Source of the DNA: UMGS1519 sp963621885
GTDB lineage: Bacteria > Actinomycetota > Coriobacteriia > Coriobacteriales > Eggerthellaceae
Length of the DNA stretch: 44,326 nt
NCBI GenBank assembly: GCA_963621885.1
Contig: CAVFFT010000034.1
Coordinates: 1-44,326 of the forward strand
Direction of reading: 5' to 3'
In this document: one piece after another, positions 32,671-41,669 of the stretch
How positions within the stretch are numbered: position 1 is the stretch's first letter
Layout: the number at the start of each line of letters is the position of its first letter
Made by a program: the position numbers and the translations under genes
The notes under the pieces: generated by a model
Database searches by the model: none
Told to the model about the DNA's origin: nothing
What the model saw: the letters and a program-made list of their open reading frames with translations, nothing else

Positions 32671-33687
32671 TTGATCAACCTGGCTGAAGAGTGGCGAAAG
32701 CTCGATGGGCGCCGTCGCAAGCCCGATTCCCGGGAACATTGGGACGAACGCGCCAAAACGTTCTCCTTCAAAGACGCCCCCGATGCCTATCTGCGATCCT
32801 TTATCTCGAAGGCCGGCATTACCGGCAAAGAGAGCGTGCTCGATATGGGGTGCGGGACGGGTTCGCTCGCTGTCGCCCTTGCCTCCCTGGGTTGCTCGGT
32901 CATTGCGGCCGATTTCAGTACGGGAATGCTTGACCGCTTGCGTTTGAATGCGGCGGAGCGGGGAATGCTTTGGAATGGCGAAGCCTCTCGGCATGACTCG
33001 GGCGCTTTGCCTGGTTCAGGCGCTTCGCTTGTTTCGAGCGATTCTCTTGCTGGTGACGGGGCATGCGAGGGCGGAACGCGCGGCGGGACATGCAATGCCG
33101 GGGCGCGCAATGCCGCAACGCCCCTTCCTGAAGTTGGGGTGGGGAAGATTCTTCCTCTCCACATGAGCTGGGAAGACGACTGGACGAGCTTCGGTTTGGG
33201 AAAGAATGCGGTCGATGTGGCTGTCTCCTCGCGCTCGCTCATCACCCACGATTTGGAAGATTCGCTGATAAAGCTTTCCACGGTCGCTCGAGAAAGGGTG
33301 TGCGTAACTGTTGGCACGGGCGTTTCTCCTCGTGTCGACATGCGCGTCGCGCGCGCGATGGGCTTGGAGCTCGAACGGCATAACGATGCCCTGTATGTGT
33401 TCGGCATCGCTTCCGATTTGGGATATGAGCCCACCGTTTCCTATATCCACTCACATAGAAGCAAATCCTATGTTTCGCCTGATGAGGCATACTCTTCCTT
33501 AATGGAAACAAGAGAGTTTATTGCTGATGCGGCAGATCAGATTAGCGTCGAGGAGAGCGCATCTCGTTTGCGCGCTTTCCTTGCCGACCATCTCGTGGAA
33601 ACCGAGGAACAGGGCGTGAGGCGTTGGACACTTGATAAGCCTCGCATCGTTCCCTGGGCTTTCATCAGCTGGAATGTGCGCGTCTGA
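32671..33687 (+). CDS. Class I SAM-dependent methyltransferase, substrate unknown
   Basis: This 338-residue protein has motif I VLDMGCGTGSLAVALASLGC, motif II VIAADFSTGML and a later VDVAVSSRSLITHDLEDSLIKL. Between residues of about 105 and 160 it carries a low-complexity Gly/Ala/Ser-rich insertion (DSGALPGSGASLVSS, GGTRGGTCNAGARN) not typical of the fold. The TTG at 32671 is chosen because GTGGGAGG lies six bases upstream; the frame extends to 32617 but runs through the fdhE terminator. The location between fdhE and an FmdE-like gene hints at a role in the same system. I do not recognise the substrate. Confidence 0.8.
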   Translation: MINLAEEWRKLDGRRRKPDSREHWDERAKTFSFKDAPDAYLRSFISKAGITGKESVLDMGCGTGSLAVALASLGCSVIAADFSTGMLDRLRLNAAERGMLWNGEASRHDSGALPGSGASLVSSDSLAGDGACEGGTRGGTCNAGARNAATPLPEVGVGKILPLHMSWEDDWTSFGLGKNAVDVAVSSRSLITHDLEDSLIKLSTVARERVCVTVGTGVSPRVDMRVARAMGLELERHNDALYVFGIASDLGYEPTVSYIHSHRSKSYVSPDEAYSSLMETREFIADAADQISVEESASRLRAFLADHLVETEEQGVRRWTLDKPRIVPWAFISWNVRV

Positions 33688-33813
33688 TTCCGGCTATGCT
33701 GTTGTCGCTTCGGCAGAATCCCGTCTTCCCCTGTTGAGGAGGACGAACTGTTTGGCCTAAAGCGGTCGGGGTTTCCCGGCTGAGTTGATGCTGAAACGCA
33801 GAAAGGATGCTGC

Positions 33814-34365
33814 ATGAGATCACTTGAAGAAGACCTGAACCGCGCGATAAGCTTCCACGGCCATTTGTGCGGTGGCCAACTGACGGGTGTGCGAATGGCG
33901 CGGTATGCGCTGAAGTATTTTGGCGTTGAGGACCCCGATCATTACCGCGACCTGGTTGTCTATGTGGAATGCGATCGCTGCCTGACGGATGCGATCATGG
34001 TGGTTACCGGTTGCCATCCTGGCAAGCGCCGGATGAAATGCCTGGATTTCGGCAAGCAGGCAGCAACGTTTTACGATCTGAACCGCAACGAGGCGATTCG
34101 CTTGGTGAATGTGAGCGAAAAGTGCCCGAAGGGCGAGGATGTGAAGGCGTGGTTTGCCGCCCGCAGCGACGAGGACCTGTTCAGCATCCAGAAGGTGGCG
34201 GTCAACTACACCGAGTTCGATGCGCCGGGAAAGCCCCATTCCCATGTGGTTTGTGCGGTATGCGGCGAAGAGGTCACCGATGGCAGGGAAGTGAAATCGG
34301 GCTGCGGAAAGGCCATCTGCAGAAGCTGCGCCGGGCAGTCCTATTATCAAGTCCTCGAGCCTTAA
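33814..34365 (+). CDS. FmdE-family protein with C-terminal zinc ribbon
   Basis: This 183-residue protein matches the FmdE family: the N-terminal FHGHLCGGQLTGVRMARYAL and YVECDRCLTDAIMVVTGCHPGKRRM motifs carry the conserved His and Cys residues. The C-terminal CAVCGEEV...CGKAICRSCAG looks like a zinc ribbon. FmdE was named from an operon of molybdenum formylmethanofuran dehydrogenase, an FdhA relative, but no fmd genes are here. A role in molybdenum/tungsten enzyme assembly is suggested by neighbours fdhE and moeA. GAAAGG precedes the ATG. Confidence 0.88.
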   Translation: MRSLEEDLNRAISFHGHLCGGQLTGVRMARYALKYFGVEDPDHYRDLVVYVECDRCLTDAIMVVTGCHPGKRRMKCLDFGKQAATFYDLNRNEAIRLVNVSEKCPKGEDVKAWFAARSDEDLFSIQKVAVNYTEFDAPGKPHSHVVCAVCGEEVTDGREVKSGCGKAICRSCAGQSYYQVLEP

Positions 34366-34505
34366 GAGTTTGCGCGCCTTCCCTTGTGAAAGGTCGTCAG
34401 ATTCCTGGACACGCGTGTTTTGGCCAAGGGCTGTCGCGGCTGCCGTAGTTGGCACGACTATTGACTATCCCGTTCCTTTTGAAATCCCCGAATGAAAGGA
34501 CTCCT

Positions 34506-35774
34506 ATGAATCCCTATGAAATGATAAGCGTCGAAGAAGCGCTTGAGTGCGTGCTTTCCCATGTTGCGCCTCTTGAAGTTGAAACGGTTTCGCTGGTCGA
34601 TGCGGTTGGGCGTGTTGCCGCTGAGGACCTGGTAAGCGATTGCGACATCACTCCGTTCGATCATGCGGCAATGGACGGTTTTGCGGTTCGTGTGGCCGAC
34701 CTGGCGAACGCCTCCGAAGACGCGCCCGTTTCCTTGCCGGTGGTTGGCGAGATTCCTGCGGGTTCCGTTTTCGAGGGGGAAGTCGCTGCCGGTGAGGTTG
34801 TTCGCATTATGACGGGCGCTCCCATGCCAAAGGGCGCCGATGCGGTGGTGAAGTACGAAATCGTCGACTACCTTGACGGCGACGGAAGGCAGGGGAGCGT
34901 CGTTTCGTTCTCTCAGCCGGCGAAGCCTTCCGATAATGTTCGCTCCAAAGGCGAAGAGATCGCGCAGGGCGAAGTCGCCATCCACGCAGGTGAGGCGGTA
35001 ACCGCTGCCGGTGTCGGTTTCCTGGCAAGCTGCGGCATTACCGCGGTTCCGGTATATCGTCGTCCGCGTGTTGCCGTTATCCCCATCGGCTCCGAGTTGC
35101 TGGCTCCGGATGAGCCTCTCAAGCCGGGGTGCATTCGCGAAGGCAATTCGTATGCGATGGCGGCATGCGTCGCGCAGGCCGGCGGCATTCCGACGCAGGT
35201 GAAGATCGTTCCCGACGATAAAGCGTGCCTGGCGAGCGCTATCAAACAGGCTGCCGAAGACCATGATTTCATTATCACGTCCGGCGGAGCTTCCAATGGC
35301 GATTACGACTTCATCAAACCTGTGGTTGAGGATCTGGGCGAGCTTTACATGACGCTGGTGAACATGCGTCCCGGCAAGGCGCAGACCTTCGGCATAGTGG
35401 ACGGCACGCCGGTTTTCGGTTTGCCGGGAAATCCCGCGGCAGCCTACTGCGGTTTTGAGGTTTTGATTCGCCAGGCCTTGCGCAAGATGCAGGGCTATTC
35501 CACTTTTGAACGCCCGTTGGTTAAGGCCCGCTTGGTGGGGAATCGTAAGAAGCGCGACCCGCGTCGCATCTATCTGCGTGCCACGCTTTCCCGAAATGAA
35601 GAGGGCGTTCTTTGCGTTGCCCCCGCGAAGAATCAGAGCTCGGGCTTGTTCAGCACCATTCAGAGGGCCAATTGCCTGGCGATTCTTCCGGAAGGCGCTA
35701 CTCAGAACCCCGTTCCCGACGGCACGCTCCTCGATTGCATGCTGCTCGATGTCGAAGAGGGGACGGTGCTGTAG
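34506..35774 (+). CDS. moeA: Molybdopterin molybdenumtransferase MoeA
   Basis: This 422-residue enzyme inserts molybdate into adenylated molybdopterin. Motifs are MISVEEALECVL, PFDHAAMDGFAVR (with the conserved MDGFA), GEIPAG, IMTGAPMPKGADAVVKYE, the GSELL motif, ITSGGASNGDYDFI and GLPGNPAAAYCGFEVLI. The ATG at 34506 follows AAAGGACTCCT; a start at 34449 would lack a site. The mogA ATG follows its TAG immediately, showing a tight two-gene unit. Confidence 0.95.
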   Translation: MNPYEMISVEEALECVLSHVAPLEVETVSLVDAVGRVAAEDLVSDCDITPFDHAAMDGFAVRVADLANASEDAPVSLPVVGEIPAGSVFEGEVAAGEVVRIMTGAPMPKGADAVVKYEIVDYLDGDGRQGSVVSFSQPAKPSDNVRSKGEEIAQGEVAIHAGEAVTAAGVGFLASCGITAVPVYRRPRVAVIPIGSELLAPDEPLKPGCIREGNSYAMAACVAQAGGIPTQVKIVPDDKACLASAIKQAAEDHDFIITSGGASNGDYDFIKPVVEDLGELYMTLVNMRPGKAQTFGIVDGTPVFGLPGNPAAAYCGFEVLIRQALRKMQGYSTFERPLVKARLVGNRKKRDPRRIYLRATLSRNEEGVLCVAPAKNQSSGLFSTIQRANCLAILPEGATQNPVPDGTLLDCMLLDVEEGTVL

Positions 35775-36245
35775 ATGATTACGTTTGCGGTCATCACCTG
35801 CTCTGACACGCGGAGCGAAAAGGAGGACACGGCCGGCGCTCTGCTTCGGGAGCTTATCGCCAATCAGGGGTGGCAATGCGCTGCATACGATGTGGTGAAA
35901 GACGAGCGTCCTGAAATAGCCGCCGCCATCGTTCGCGCGGCGGACGAACATAAGGTCGATGTGGTGCTGACGTGCGGCGGCACAGGTTTGAGCCTTCGGG
36001 ATGTGACGCCTGAGGCGACGCGCGATGTGTGCGAGCGGGAGGTGCCGGGCATCGCCGAGGGCATGAGGGCGTACAGCCTGGCCATCACGCCGCGCGCCAT
36101 GCTTTCGCGGGCGCTGTGCATGCAGCGCGGCACCACGCTGGTGATCAATTTGCCGGGAAGCAAAAAGGCGGCTCAGGAGAACTGGGACGGCATCGTTGAG
36201 GTTTTGCCCCATGCGGTTTCCATGATGCATGGAGGCGGGCACTAA
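35775..36245 (+). CDS. mogA: Molybdopterin adenylyltransferase MogA
   Basis: This 156-residue protein adenylates molybdopterin before MoeA adds molybdenum. Motifs: FAVITCSDTRSEKEDTAG, VLTCGGTGLSLRDVTPEAT, INLPGSKKAAQENWDGI. It is directly fused to the end of moeA (TAG-ATG). It could be called MoaB in some schemes; the TGGTG-type motif is shared. It converges with moaC 25 bases away. Confidence 0.92.
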   Translation: MITFAVITCSDTRSEKEDTAGALLRELIANQGWQCAAYDVVKDERPEIAAAIVRAADEHKVDVVLTCGGTGLSLRDVTPEATRDVCEREVPGIAEGMRAYSLAITPRAMLSRALCMQRGTTLVINLPGSKKAAQENWDGIVEVLPHAVSMMHGGGH

Positions 36246-36270
36246 TCGCGGCTATGCCATTGGGGTGGGG

Positions 36271-36768
36271 CTATGCCCTATCCCATGTGCCGGTTTTGCC
36301 GCCTTCCTTATGGAGCAAGCGGACCGCATCGATCTCCATTCCGCGATCGATTGCCTTGCACATGTCATACACGGTGAGGCCGGCGACGCTCACTGCGGTG
36401 AGCGCCTCCATTTCGACACCGGTCTTGCCAACGAGCGAACAGGTCGCTGTGAGGTGAATGCCGCAGCGACCGTCTGCTCGCTCTTCGGCGTGCTGGGGCG
36501 CGCACTTCACTTCAACCTTCGTAAGCGCCAGCGGATGGCAGAGGGGAATGAGGCTGCTCGTTTGCTTGGCGGCCATGATGCCGGCAATGCGCGCGGCTGC
36601 CAGCACGTCGCCCTTTTTCGCGCTGCCGCTTTCGATGACCGCAAGGGTTTCGGGCTGCATGGCGACGAAACCTTCCGCGATGGCGGTTCGCTTGGTCTCC
36701 GCCTTTTCCGAAACATCGACCATGCGGGCGTCGCCTTCGGAATCGATGTGGGTAAGTTGCTGGGTCAT
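36271..36768 (-). CDS. moaC: Cyclic pyranopterin monophosphate synthase MoaC
   Basis: This 165-residue protein completes the first step of cofactor synthesis with MoaA. Motifs are DARMVDVSEKAETKRTAIAEG, GDVLAAARIAGIMAAKQTSSLIPLCHPL and GVEMEALTAVSVAGLTVYDMCKAIDRGMEI, all diagnostic. It lies 169 bases after moaA on the same strand. moaD and moaE are not in the window. Confidence 0.96.
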   Translation of the reverse strand: MTQQLTHIDSEGDARMVDVSEKAETKRTAIAEGFVAMQPETLAVIESGSAKKGDVLAAARIAGIMAAKQTSSLIPLCHPLALTKVEVKCAPQHAEERADGRCGIHLTATCSLVGKTGVEMEALTAVSVAGLTVYDMCKAIDRGMEIDAVRLLHKEGGKTGTWDRA

Positions 36769-36937
36769 CTGGTTCTCCTTGAGCGGGGATTGGTATCTTG
36801 CAGTGTTCGTCGGTCGGGAACCGCCATCTAGAGGAATCGTGCGGCTCTTTTCGGGCGGGATTTGACGCCTGTCGTCCGTTCCCGGTCTCTCCGGTTGCGG
36901 CGTCTGTCGTTGGCGCCAAGGCCCTCCGATCCCTATT

Positions 36938-37936
36938 TTAGCCGCCGACCTGGTTCATCATGCGACGGGTGCCCACGCGATGCTCATGGCCGCTTGGCTT
37001 GAGCGACAACGCCGTCTTGAACACCGAAAGCACCTCTTCTTCGTTGCCGCTTCGAAGCGCCTCGCGAATATCGTACTCGGTGTCGCTGAATAGGCAGGGC
37101 TTTATCTTGCCGTCAGCAGTAAGACGCAAGCGGTTGCAGCTTCCGCAGAAATGGTTTGAAATCGCGGATATCACGCCGACGGTTCCTTGGGCACTGGGAA
37201 GGCGATAATAGCGCGCCGGACCCCAGCCGTCGGGAGCGGCAGTTGCTGGCTCCAGGCTGCCCAATCCGATCGCCTGCGATTGCGCGCTGATGGTCTCGAT
37301 GATCTCTTTCGCGGGAACAACATCATCGGGTCCCCATCCGCAACCGCCGCAGTCTTCCCCGCTTCCGATAGGCATGTATTCGATGAAGCGAACATGCAGG
37401 GGAGCGTCGAGCGTCAAGCGGGCGAAAGAAAGCAGGTCCTGGTTGAGGCTGCGGACGACAACCGTATTGAGCTTGACAGGGGAAAGCCCCGCCGAGAGAG
37501 CCGCCTCTATGCCTTTCAGGGCGTCATCCAGATTGCCGCGCCTCGTGATGAAGCGATACTGATCTGCGTCGAGCGTGTCCAAGGATATGTTTACGCGGGA
37601 AAGCCCGGCCGCTTTCAAGTCGGCGGCCATATCGGGCAGGAGTATCGCATTGGTGGTCAGCGCGACGCTTTCGATGCCGGGGGTTTGGGCGGTGCGCTCG
37701 ACAAGCCCCAAGAGCCCCTTGCGAACGGTCGGTTCGCCACCGGTGAAGCGGATGTGCCTGATCCCCAGCTGCGATGCGCATTCGATCGCCTTATGAACCT
37801 CCTCAAGGGTGAGGATGCTTTCGTGGGGAATGCTCTTAACGCCCTGCTCGGGCATGCAGTAGATGCAGCGCAAATTGCAGCGGTCAGTAAGCGATATGCG
37901 CAGATAGTCGATCTGTCTTCCCTGACCGTCTTTCAT
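36938..37936 (-). CDS. moaA: GTP 3',8-cyclase MoaA (radical SAM)
   Basis: This 332-residue radical SAM enzyme starts cofactor synthesis from GTP. The N-terminal cluster CNLRCIYC uses Cys20, Cys24 and Cys27. The C-terminal cluster lies in FCGSCNRLRLTADGKIKPCLFS. The protein ends in Gly-Gly, required in MoaA. FTGGEPTVRKGL and IEYMPIG also fit. The ATG at 37936 follows AAAGGGA. Confidence 0.96.
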   Translation of the reverse strand: MKDGQGRQIDYLRISLTDRCNLRCIYCMPEQGVKSIPHESILTLEEVHKAIECASQLGIRHIRFTGGEPTVRKGLLGLVERTAQTPGIESVALTTNAILLPDMAADLKAAGLSRVNISLDTLDADQYRFITRRGNLDDALKGIEAALSAGLSPVKLNTVVVRSLNQDLLSFARLTLDAPLHVRFIEYMPIGSGEDCGGCGWGPDDVVPAKEIIETISAQSQAIGLGSLEPATAAPDGWGPARYYRLPSAQGTVGVISAISNHFCGSCNRLRLTADGKIKPCLFSDTEYDIREALRSGNEEEVLSVFKTALSLKPSGHEHRVGTRRMMNQVGG

Positions 37937-38003
37937 GAAATCCCTTTCGCGTGAGAGCGAATATGCGGGGCGAGCTGTTGGCTGAGATCTTGCTTGCCGG
38001 CGA

Positions 38004-39128
38004 TTATTTGGATACGAGATAAACCTTATCGGAAGGGATGCGAATCAGAAGCTCCTCGTCTTTGACCGGTAGCTTTTCTTCGGGCGCCTTCAATTTGTCG
38101 ACGCGCCAGAACAGAAGCTGCTCAAGATACTTCATCTCGTTTTCGGTCTGTTTGACCGCGTCGTCGGCGCCCGGCGCGCGATCGAGGAATTCCAGCAGCA
38201 CCGAACGATCGAAGCGGGAGTCGCTTGTGCGAACGACGCGAACGCGGTAGGTGTTCCGTCCCGGCTCGTCGGCGCGCTCCATGAAGAAGGCGCGGATTCC
38301 TAGGAAGGTGAGATCCTTCGGCGCGGGCTTATCGGTTTCGAGCTCAATGCCCCAGGCAGGCAGGAAGACCCGATGCTCGCCGACCCGTTTGGCGGGGGTC
38401 GTGTTCTTGCAGCCGGAAAGCTTGATGCTTGCCGCCGATTGAGGGTTGTTGATGAGCTCCGAGCCTGTGCTCACCTCCATGAGGTGGCCTTTCTCGATCA
38501 CGGCAATGCGATTGCAGAAGCGCAGAGCCTCGTCGATATCGTGGCTTACGTACAGAATCGTCCCGTGGAAGGCCTCAAACAGCCCAGCCAGGTTTTGCTC
38601 CAATACGCCTTTCAGGTGGGCGTCGAGCGCGGAGAAGGGCTCGTCGAGCATGAGGATATCGGGCTTGGCCGCGAGCATGCGGGCCAGGGCGACGCGCTGC
38701 TGTTGGCCGCCGGAAAGCTGCGAGGGGTATCGTTTGCCAAAGCCTTCGAGGCCAAAGCGCTTCAGCTCGGCATTCACCTGGGCATTGCGTTCTTCCTTGG
38801 GCAGCTTTCGGTCGATTCCCGCCGCCACGTTTTCCGCCACGGTCAAGTTGGGGAACAGCATGTAGTTCTGGAAGAGCAGAGCGGTTTTGCGCTCCTGAGG
38901 GGAAAGGTTCACGATGGGGCGTTCCCCGGCAACCCGCTCGAAGAAGGTCTTTCCGTTCACGACGATCTTTCCTTCGTCGGGCGTTTCGATGCCGGCGATG
39001 CACCTCATGGTAAGGCTCTTTCCGCAACCGGATTCGCCCAGCCAACCAAGGGTCTCGTCGCCCGCTTCTATATCCACATCAAGGGTGAATGTGGGGAAGT
39101 GCTTCTTTATGGATACTGAAAGGCTCAT
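38004..39128 (-). CDS. modC: Molybdate ABC transporter ATPase ModC
   Basis: This 374-residue ATPase powers molybdate import. Walker A is GESGCGKS, the signature is LSGGQQQRVALARML, Walker B is DILMLDEPFSALD and the switch His is in YVSHDID. The C-terminal 130 residues replace the usual TOBE/molbindin region with a less recognisable sequence. It overlaps modB by four bases, and moaA follows downstream on the same strand after 67 bases. Confidence 0.92.
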   Translation of the reverse strand: MSLSVSIKKHFPTFTLDVDIEAGDETLGWLGESGCGKSLTMRCIAGIETPDEGKIVVNGKTFFERVAGERPIVNLSPQERKTALLFQNYMLFPNLTVAENVAAGIDRKLPKEERNAQVNAELKRFGLEGFGKRYPSQLSGGQQQRVALARMLAAKPDILMLDEPFSALDAHLKGVLEQNLAGLFEAFHGTILYVSHDIDEALRFCNRIAVIEKGHLMEVSTGSELINNPQSAASIKLSGCKNTTPAKRVGEHRVFLPAWGIELETDKPAPKDLTFLGIRAFFMERADEPGRNTYRVRVVRTSDSRFDRSVLLEFLDRAPGADDAVKQTENEMKYLEQLLFWRVDKLKAPEEKLPVKDEELLIRIPSDKVYLVSK

Positions 39129-40555
39129 TCTTCGGCCCCCTTACGGTATTTGGTGGTGCGACTGCTCCAGAGGTTGATGAAGAGAATCACGATGAAGCTG
39201 AAGCCGATGACGATTGCGGTCCAGAACCAGGCGACGCCATCGTTTCCGTTCATCCATTCGAAGTAGATGGCGATGGGGATGGTGCGCGTCACGCCCAGGT
39301 AGTTGCCGGCAAGGAATAGCGTCGCTCCGAATTCGCCAAGCGCACGTGCGAAAGCGAGCACCGTTCCAGCGGCGATGCTGCTCCAGGACAAGGGGAGCAT
39401 GAGCTTCACGAAAATGCGCGCATTGCTCCAGCCCAAGGTGCGTGCGGCATCGAGCATATTCGCGTCGAGATTCTCGAAGGCGCCCAGCGCGCTTCGGTAC
39501 ATCAGCGGGAAAGCGACCACAACGGCGGCGATAACCGTTGCGGGCCAGCTGAAGATGAGCGGGAATCCGATATCGATAAAGAAGCTGCCGAAGGCGGTGT
39601 TCCTGCCGCAGAGGTAGAGCAGGATAAAGCCGCATACGGTCGGGGGAAGCACCATGGGAATGGTGAATACGCTGTCGGCGATGTTCTTGGCCTTCTGCGA
39701 AAGGTGAAGGCACCAATATGCGGCGAGCAGGCCAAGAATGAAGATGAAGATGATGGCGACGCCGGTGGTTTTAAGCGTTACCCACAGAGGGCTCCAGTCG
39801 AGTTCCGAAAGAAACTTGCCCACGGCGGCAATCCCGGTGGCTCCTTCGTCTACGGTGACCTCATTCGCGAAGGCCAGTCTGCCGAAATCGGCGAAGGAGG
39901 GCTTGAAATAGTTCGGATTCTCGCTGTCGGTGAGGTCGGAGCCGTCGACGCCTATGACACTGGCATACACATGCCCGTCTATCACCTGGTCGAACGAGAA
40001 TTTGATGTCGTCTATCGTGTAGCTTGAATCGCTGGTGAAGTACCAGGTGTCGATTTTGGAAAGGGGAATGGATCCCGCGGCGCTTTCGCTATCGAGCGCG
40101 CAGAGATAGTCCTTAAGCAGAGCCTGGTCTTCTTCGTCGTCGATGTCGATGCCGAGGGTCTCTATCGTTTGGGTGGGAATGTAGGCGACTGCATAGGAGC
40201 TGGCGGCGATAAGCTGGAAATACGCGCCCGCTTCATCTCCTACCAAGTATGAATAGCCGTAATACGCTCCATCAATATCCCGATCGGAGCCTTTCTGGGC
40301 GCGCGTGAAATCGCAAACCGCATAAGCGGCGCCTTCAATCGACGCGCTCGTTGCGTCTTCCGATACGCTAACTTTCGCGGCTTCCTCGCTGTCCGAGGAA
40401 GCGCTTTGGCTGGTGGCGGTTTTGGGGGCATTGGGCGTGTCGACATCGCCCAATGCCTCATCGGCAAATGCGCCAGAAGGCAGCAATGCCGTCAGTAAAG
40501 CCAGTATCAGCATGAATAAGCAGGTGGCGTGCGTTGCACATCGTTTTGCATTCAT
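39125..40555 (-). CDS. modB: Molybdate permease ModB with a secreted 247-residue N-terminal extension
   Basis: The C-terminal 229 residues are a complete ModB: five or six hydrophobic helices, the EAA-type loop LDAARTLGWSNARIFVKLMLP contacting ModC, and FARALGEFGATLFLAGN. Before it lies a signal-peptide-like start (MLILALLTALLPSGAFA, residues 15-31), a Ser/Ala/Glu-rich linker and about 190 residues (FTRAQKGSDRDIDGAYYGYSYL, IDTWYFTSDSSYTIDDIKF) I cannot place, predicted extracytoplasmic. Normal ModB is about 225 residues. The frame is continuous with no stop or second ribosome site between the parts, so it is a true fusion. Substrate sensing or capture near ModA is a guess. Confidence 0.88.
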   Translation of the reverse strand: MNAKRCATHATCLFMLILALLTALLPSGAFADEALGDVDTPNAPKTATSQSASSDSEEAAKVSVSEDATSASIEGAAYAVCDFTRAQKGSDRDIDGAYYGYSYLVGDEAGAYFQLIAASSYAVAYIPTQTIETLGIDIDDEEDQALLKDYLCALDSESAAGSIPLSKIDTWYFTSDSSYTIDDIKFSFDQVIDGHVYASVIGVDGSDLTDSENPNYFKPSFADFGRLAFANEVTVDEGATGIAAVGKFLSELDWSPLWVTLKTTGVAIIFIFILGLLAAYWCLHLSQKAKNIADSVFTIPMVLPPTVCGFILLYLCGRNTAFGSFFIDIGFPLIFSWPATVIAAVVVAFPLMYRSALGAFENLDANMLDAARTLGWSNARIFVKLMLPLSWSSIAAGTVLAFARALGEFGATLFLAGNYLGVTRTIPIAIYFEWMNGNDGVAWFWTAIVIGFSFIVILFINLWSSRTTKYRKGAEE

Positions 40556-40585
40556 GGGAGAACCTCATCCGAAAGGTAGCGTATT

Positions 40586-40624
40586 AAAAAACGGGAGATG
40601 GGCGTTGGTGGACGTCCATCTCCG
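40586..40624 (-). terminator. Terminator between modA and modBC
   Basis: On the minus strand GGAGATGG pairs with CCATCTCC around a 14-base loop and is followed by CGTTTTTT. It would let modA be expressed in excess over modB and modC, as fits a binding protein. Confidence 0.85.
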
Positions 40625-40657
40625 TGCAAAAGCGAAGTTTGAAGTGGCTATTTATGG

Positions 40658-41548
40658 CTATGCCAGCTCAAAGCCCCACTTCTGCCAGATTTCCTGAGCC
40701 GTTTCGCTGTCCAGGCACCAGTCGAGGAATTCCTGGGTAGCTTCGACATTCTTGCAGTCCTTGGTGATAGCGCCCGGGTACACGATGTTCTTGTGGGTGT
40801 CGCCAGGAACGGTGCCGACGATCTCCACGCCGCCGAAGCGGTAGACGTCGGAGGTATAAACGAATGCGATGTCAACGTCGCCGGACTGAGCATGCTTGCA
40901 CACATTGCCCACGGAGGTGTCGGTTACGACCTTGTAGTCGGAGCCATAGGTGCCACCCTTGCCGGTGATGTCCTTGCCGGTCTTGCCTTCGTCCTCACCA
41001 GCGGGGGTGTAAACGCCAACAGTGGAAAGGGCCTGCGCCGCATAGTTGCCTGCGGGGACGGAGTCGTCGCCAACGCAGATGGAATACTTGCCATCGGCAA
41101 CGTCATCAAGCGTCACATCGGAGAGGTCGGAGCCTTCCTTGGAAACCATAACCAGGTCGTTCTTGAACATGTCGACGCGCGTGCTCTCGTCAACGTAGCC
41201 CTCCTCGACCGCGGTGTCCATGGAACCCTTGGACGCGGAAATCAGAAGGTCAGCGTAGGAGCCTGCGCCCAGCATCTCGTTCAGCTCGCCAGAAGCCTTG
41301 TACTGGGTGTCAGCGAAAGACACGTTGCTGTGGCCGTCTTCGATGTAGGCCTGCTCAACTTCCTCCATTGCCTTCGAGAGGGAGTTGGCGGCAAACACCT
41401 GGAGCTCGACGGTCTCCTGGGACTGGGCCTGGGTGCTCTCTTCCGCCTGCTCCTGCTGGCAGCCGGCAAGACTGACAGCAACCAACGCGCAGCAAGCAAA
41501 CGCCGCGAACGCGAGGGCAAGCTTCTTTGCCTTCAGAGTGATGGTCAT
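40658..41548 (-). CDS. modA: Molybdate-binding lipoprotein ModA
   Basis: This 296-residue lipoprotein has a signal and lipobox ALVAVSLAGC (Cys30 would be lipidated). The mature part has ELQVFAANSLSKAMEEVEQAY, the oxyanion-binding ModA opening, and later SVGNVCKHAQSGDVDIAFVYTSD. The ATG at 41548 follows AAAGGACTCC. The open frame runs on to 41854 but that part overlaps the divergent regulator and has no site. A Ser/Gln-rich linker follows the lipid Cys. Confidence 0.94.
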   Translation of the reverse strand: MTITLKAKKLALAFAAFACCALVAVSLAGCQQEQAEESTQAQSQETVELQVFAANSLSKAMEEVEQAYIEDGHSNVSFADTQYKASGELNEMLGAGSYADLLISASKGSMDTAVEEGYVDESTRVDMFKNDLVMVSKEGSDLSDVTLDDVADGKYSICVGDDSVPAGNYAAQALSTVGVYTPAGEDEGKTGKDITGKGGTYGSDYKVVTDTSVGNVCKHAQSGDVDIAFVYTSDVYRFGGVEIVGTVPGDTHKNIVYPGAITKDCKNVEATQEFLDWCLDSETAQEIWQKWGFELA

Positions 41549-41574
41549 GAGGAGTCCTTTCTCTTTGTGGTAGC

Positions 41575-41608
41575 AATTTCTCCTATGGATAGGATAAATG
41601 GAGAAATT
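41575..41608. promoter_or_regulatory. Candidate ModE-type operator between modA and modE
   Basis: AATTTCTCC (41575-41583) and GGAGAAATT (41600-41608) form a 9-bp perfect inverted repeat. Nested inside is TCCTAT-GG-ATAGGA (41581-41594). The site lies 27 bases before modA and 62 before the divergent regulator, so one regulator could control both. Confidence 0.6.
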
Positions 41609-41669
41609 TTGATTGGTTTGAGAGAATGGGGAAAAGAATCGTGAGGAGCCTGCGTTAGGGGTGAACGGT

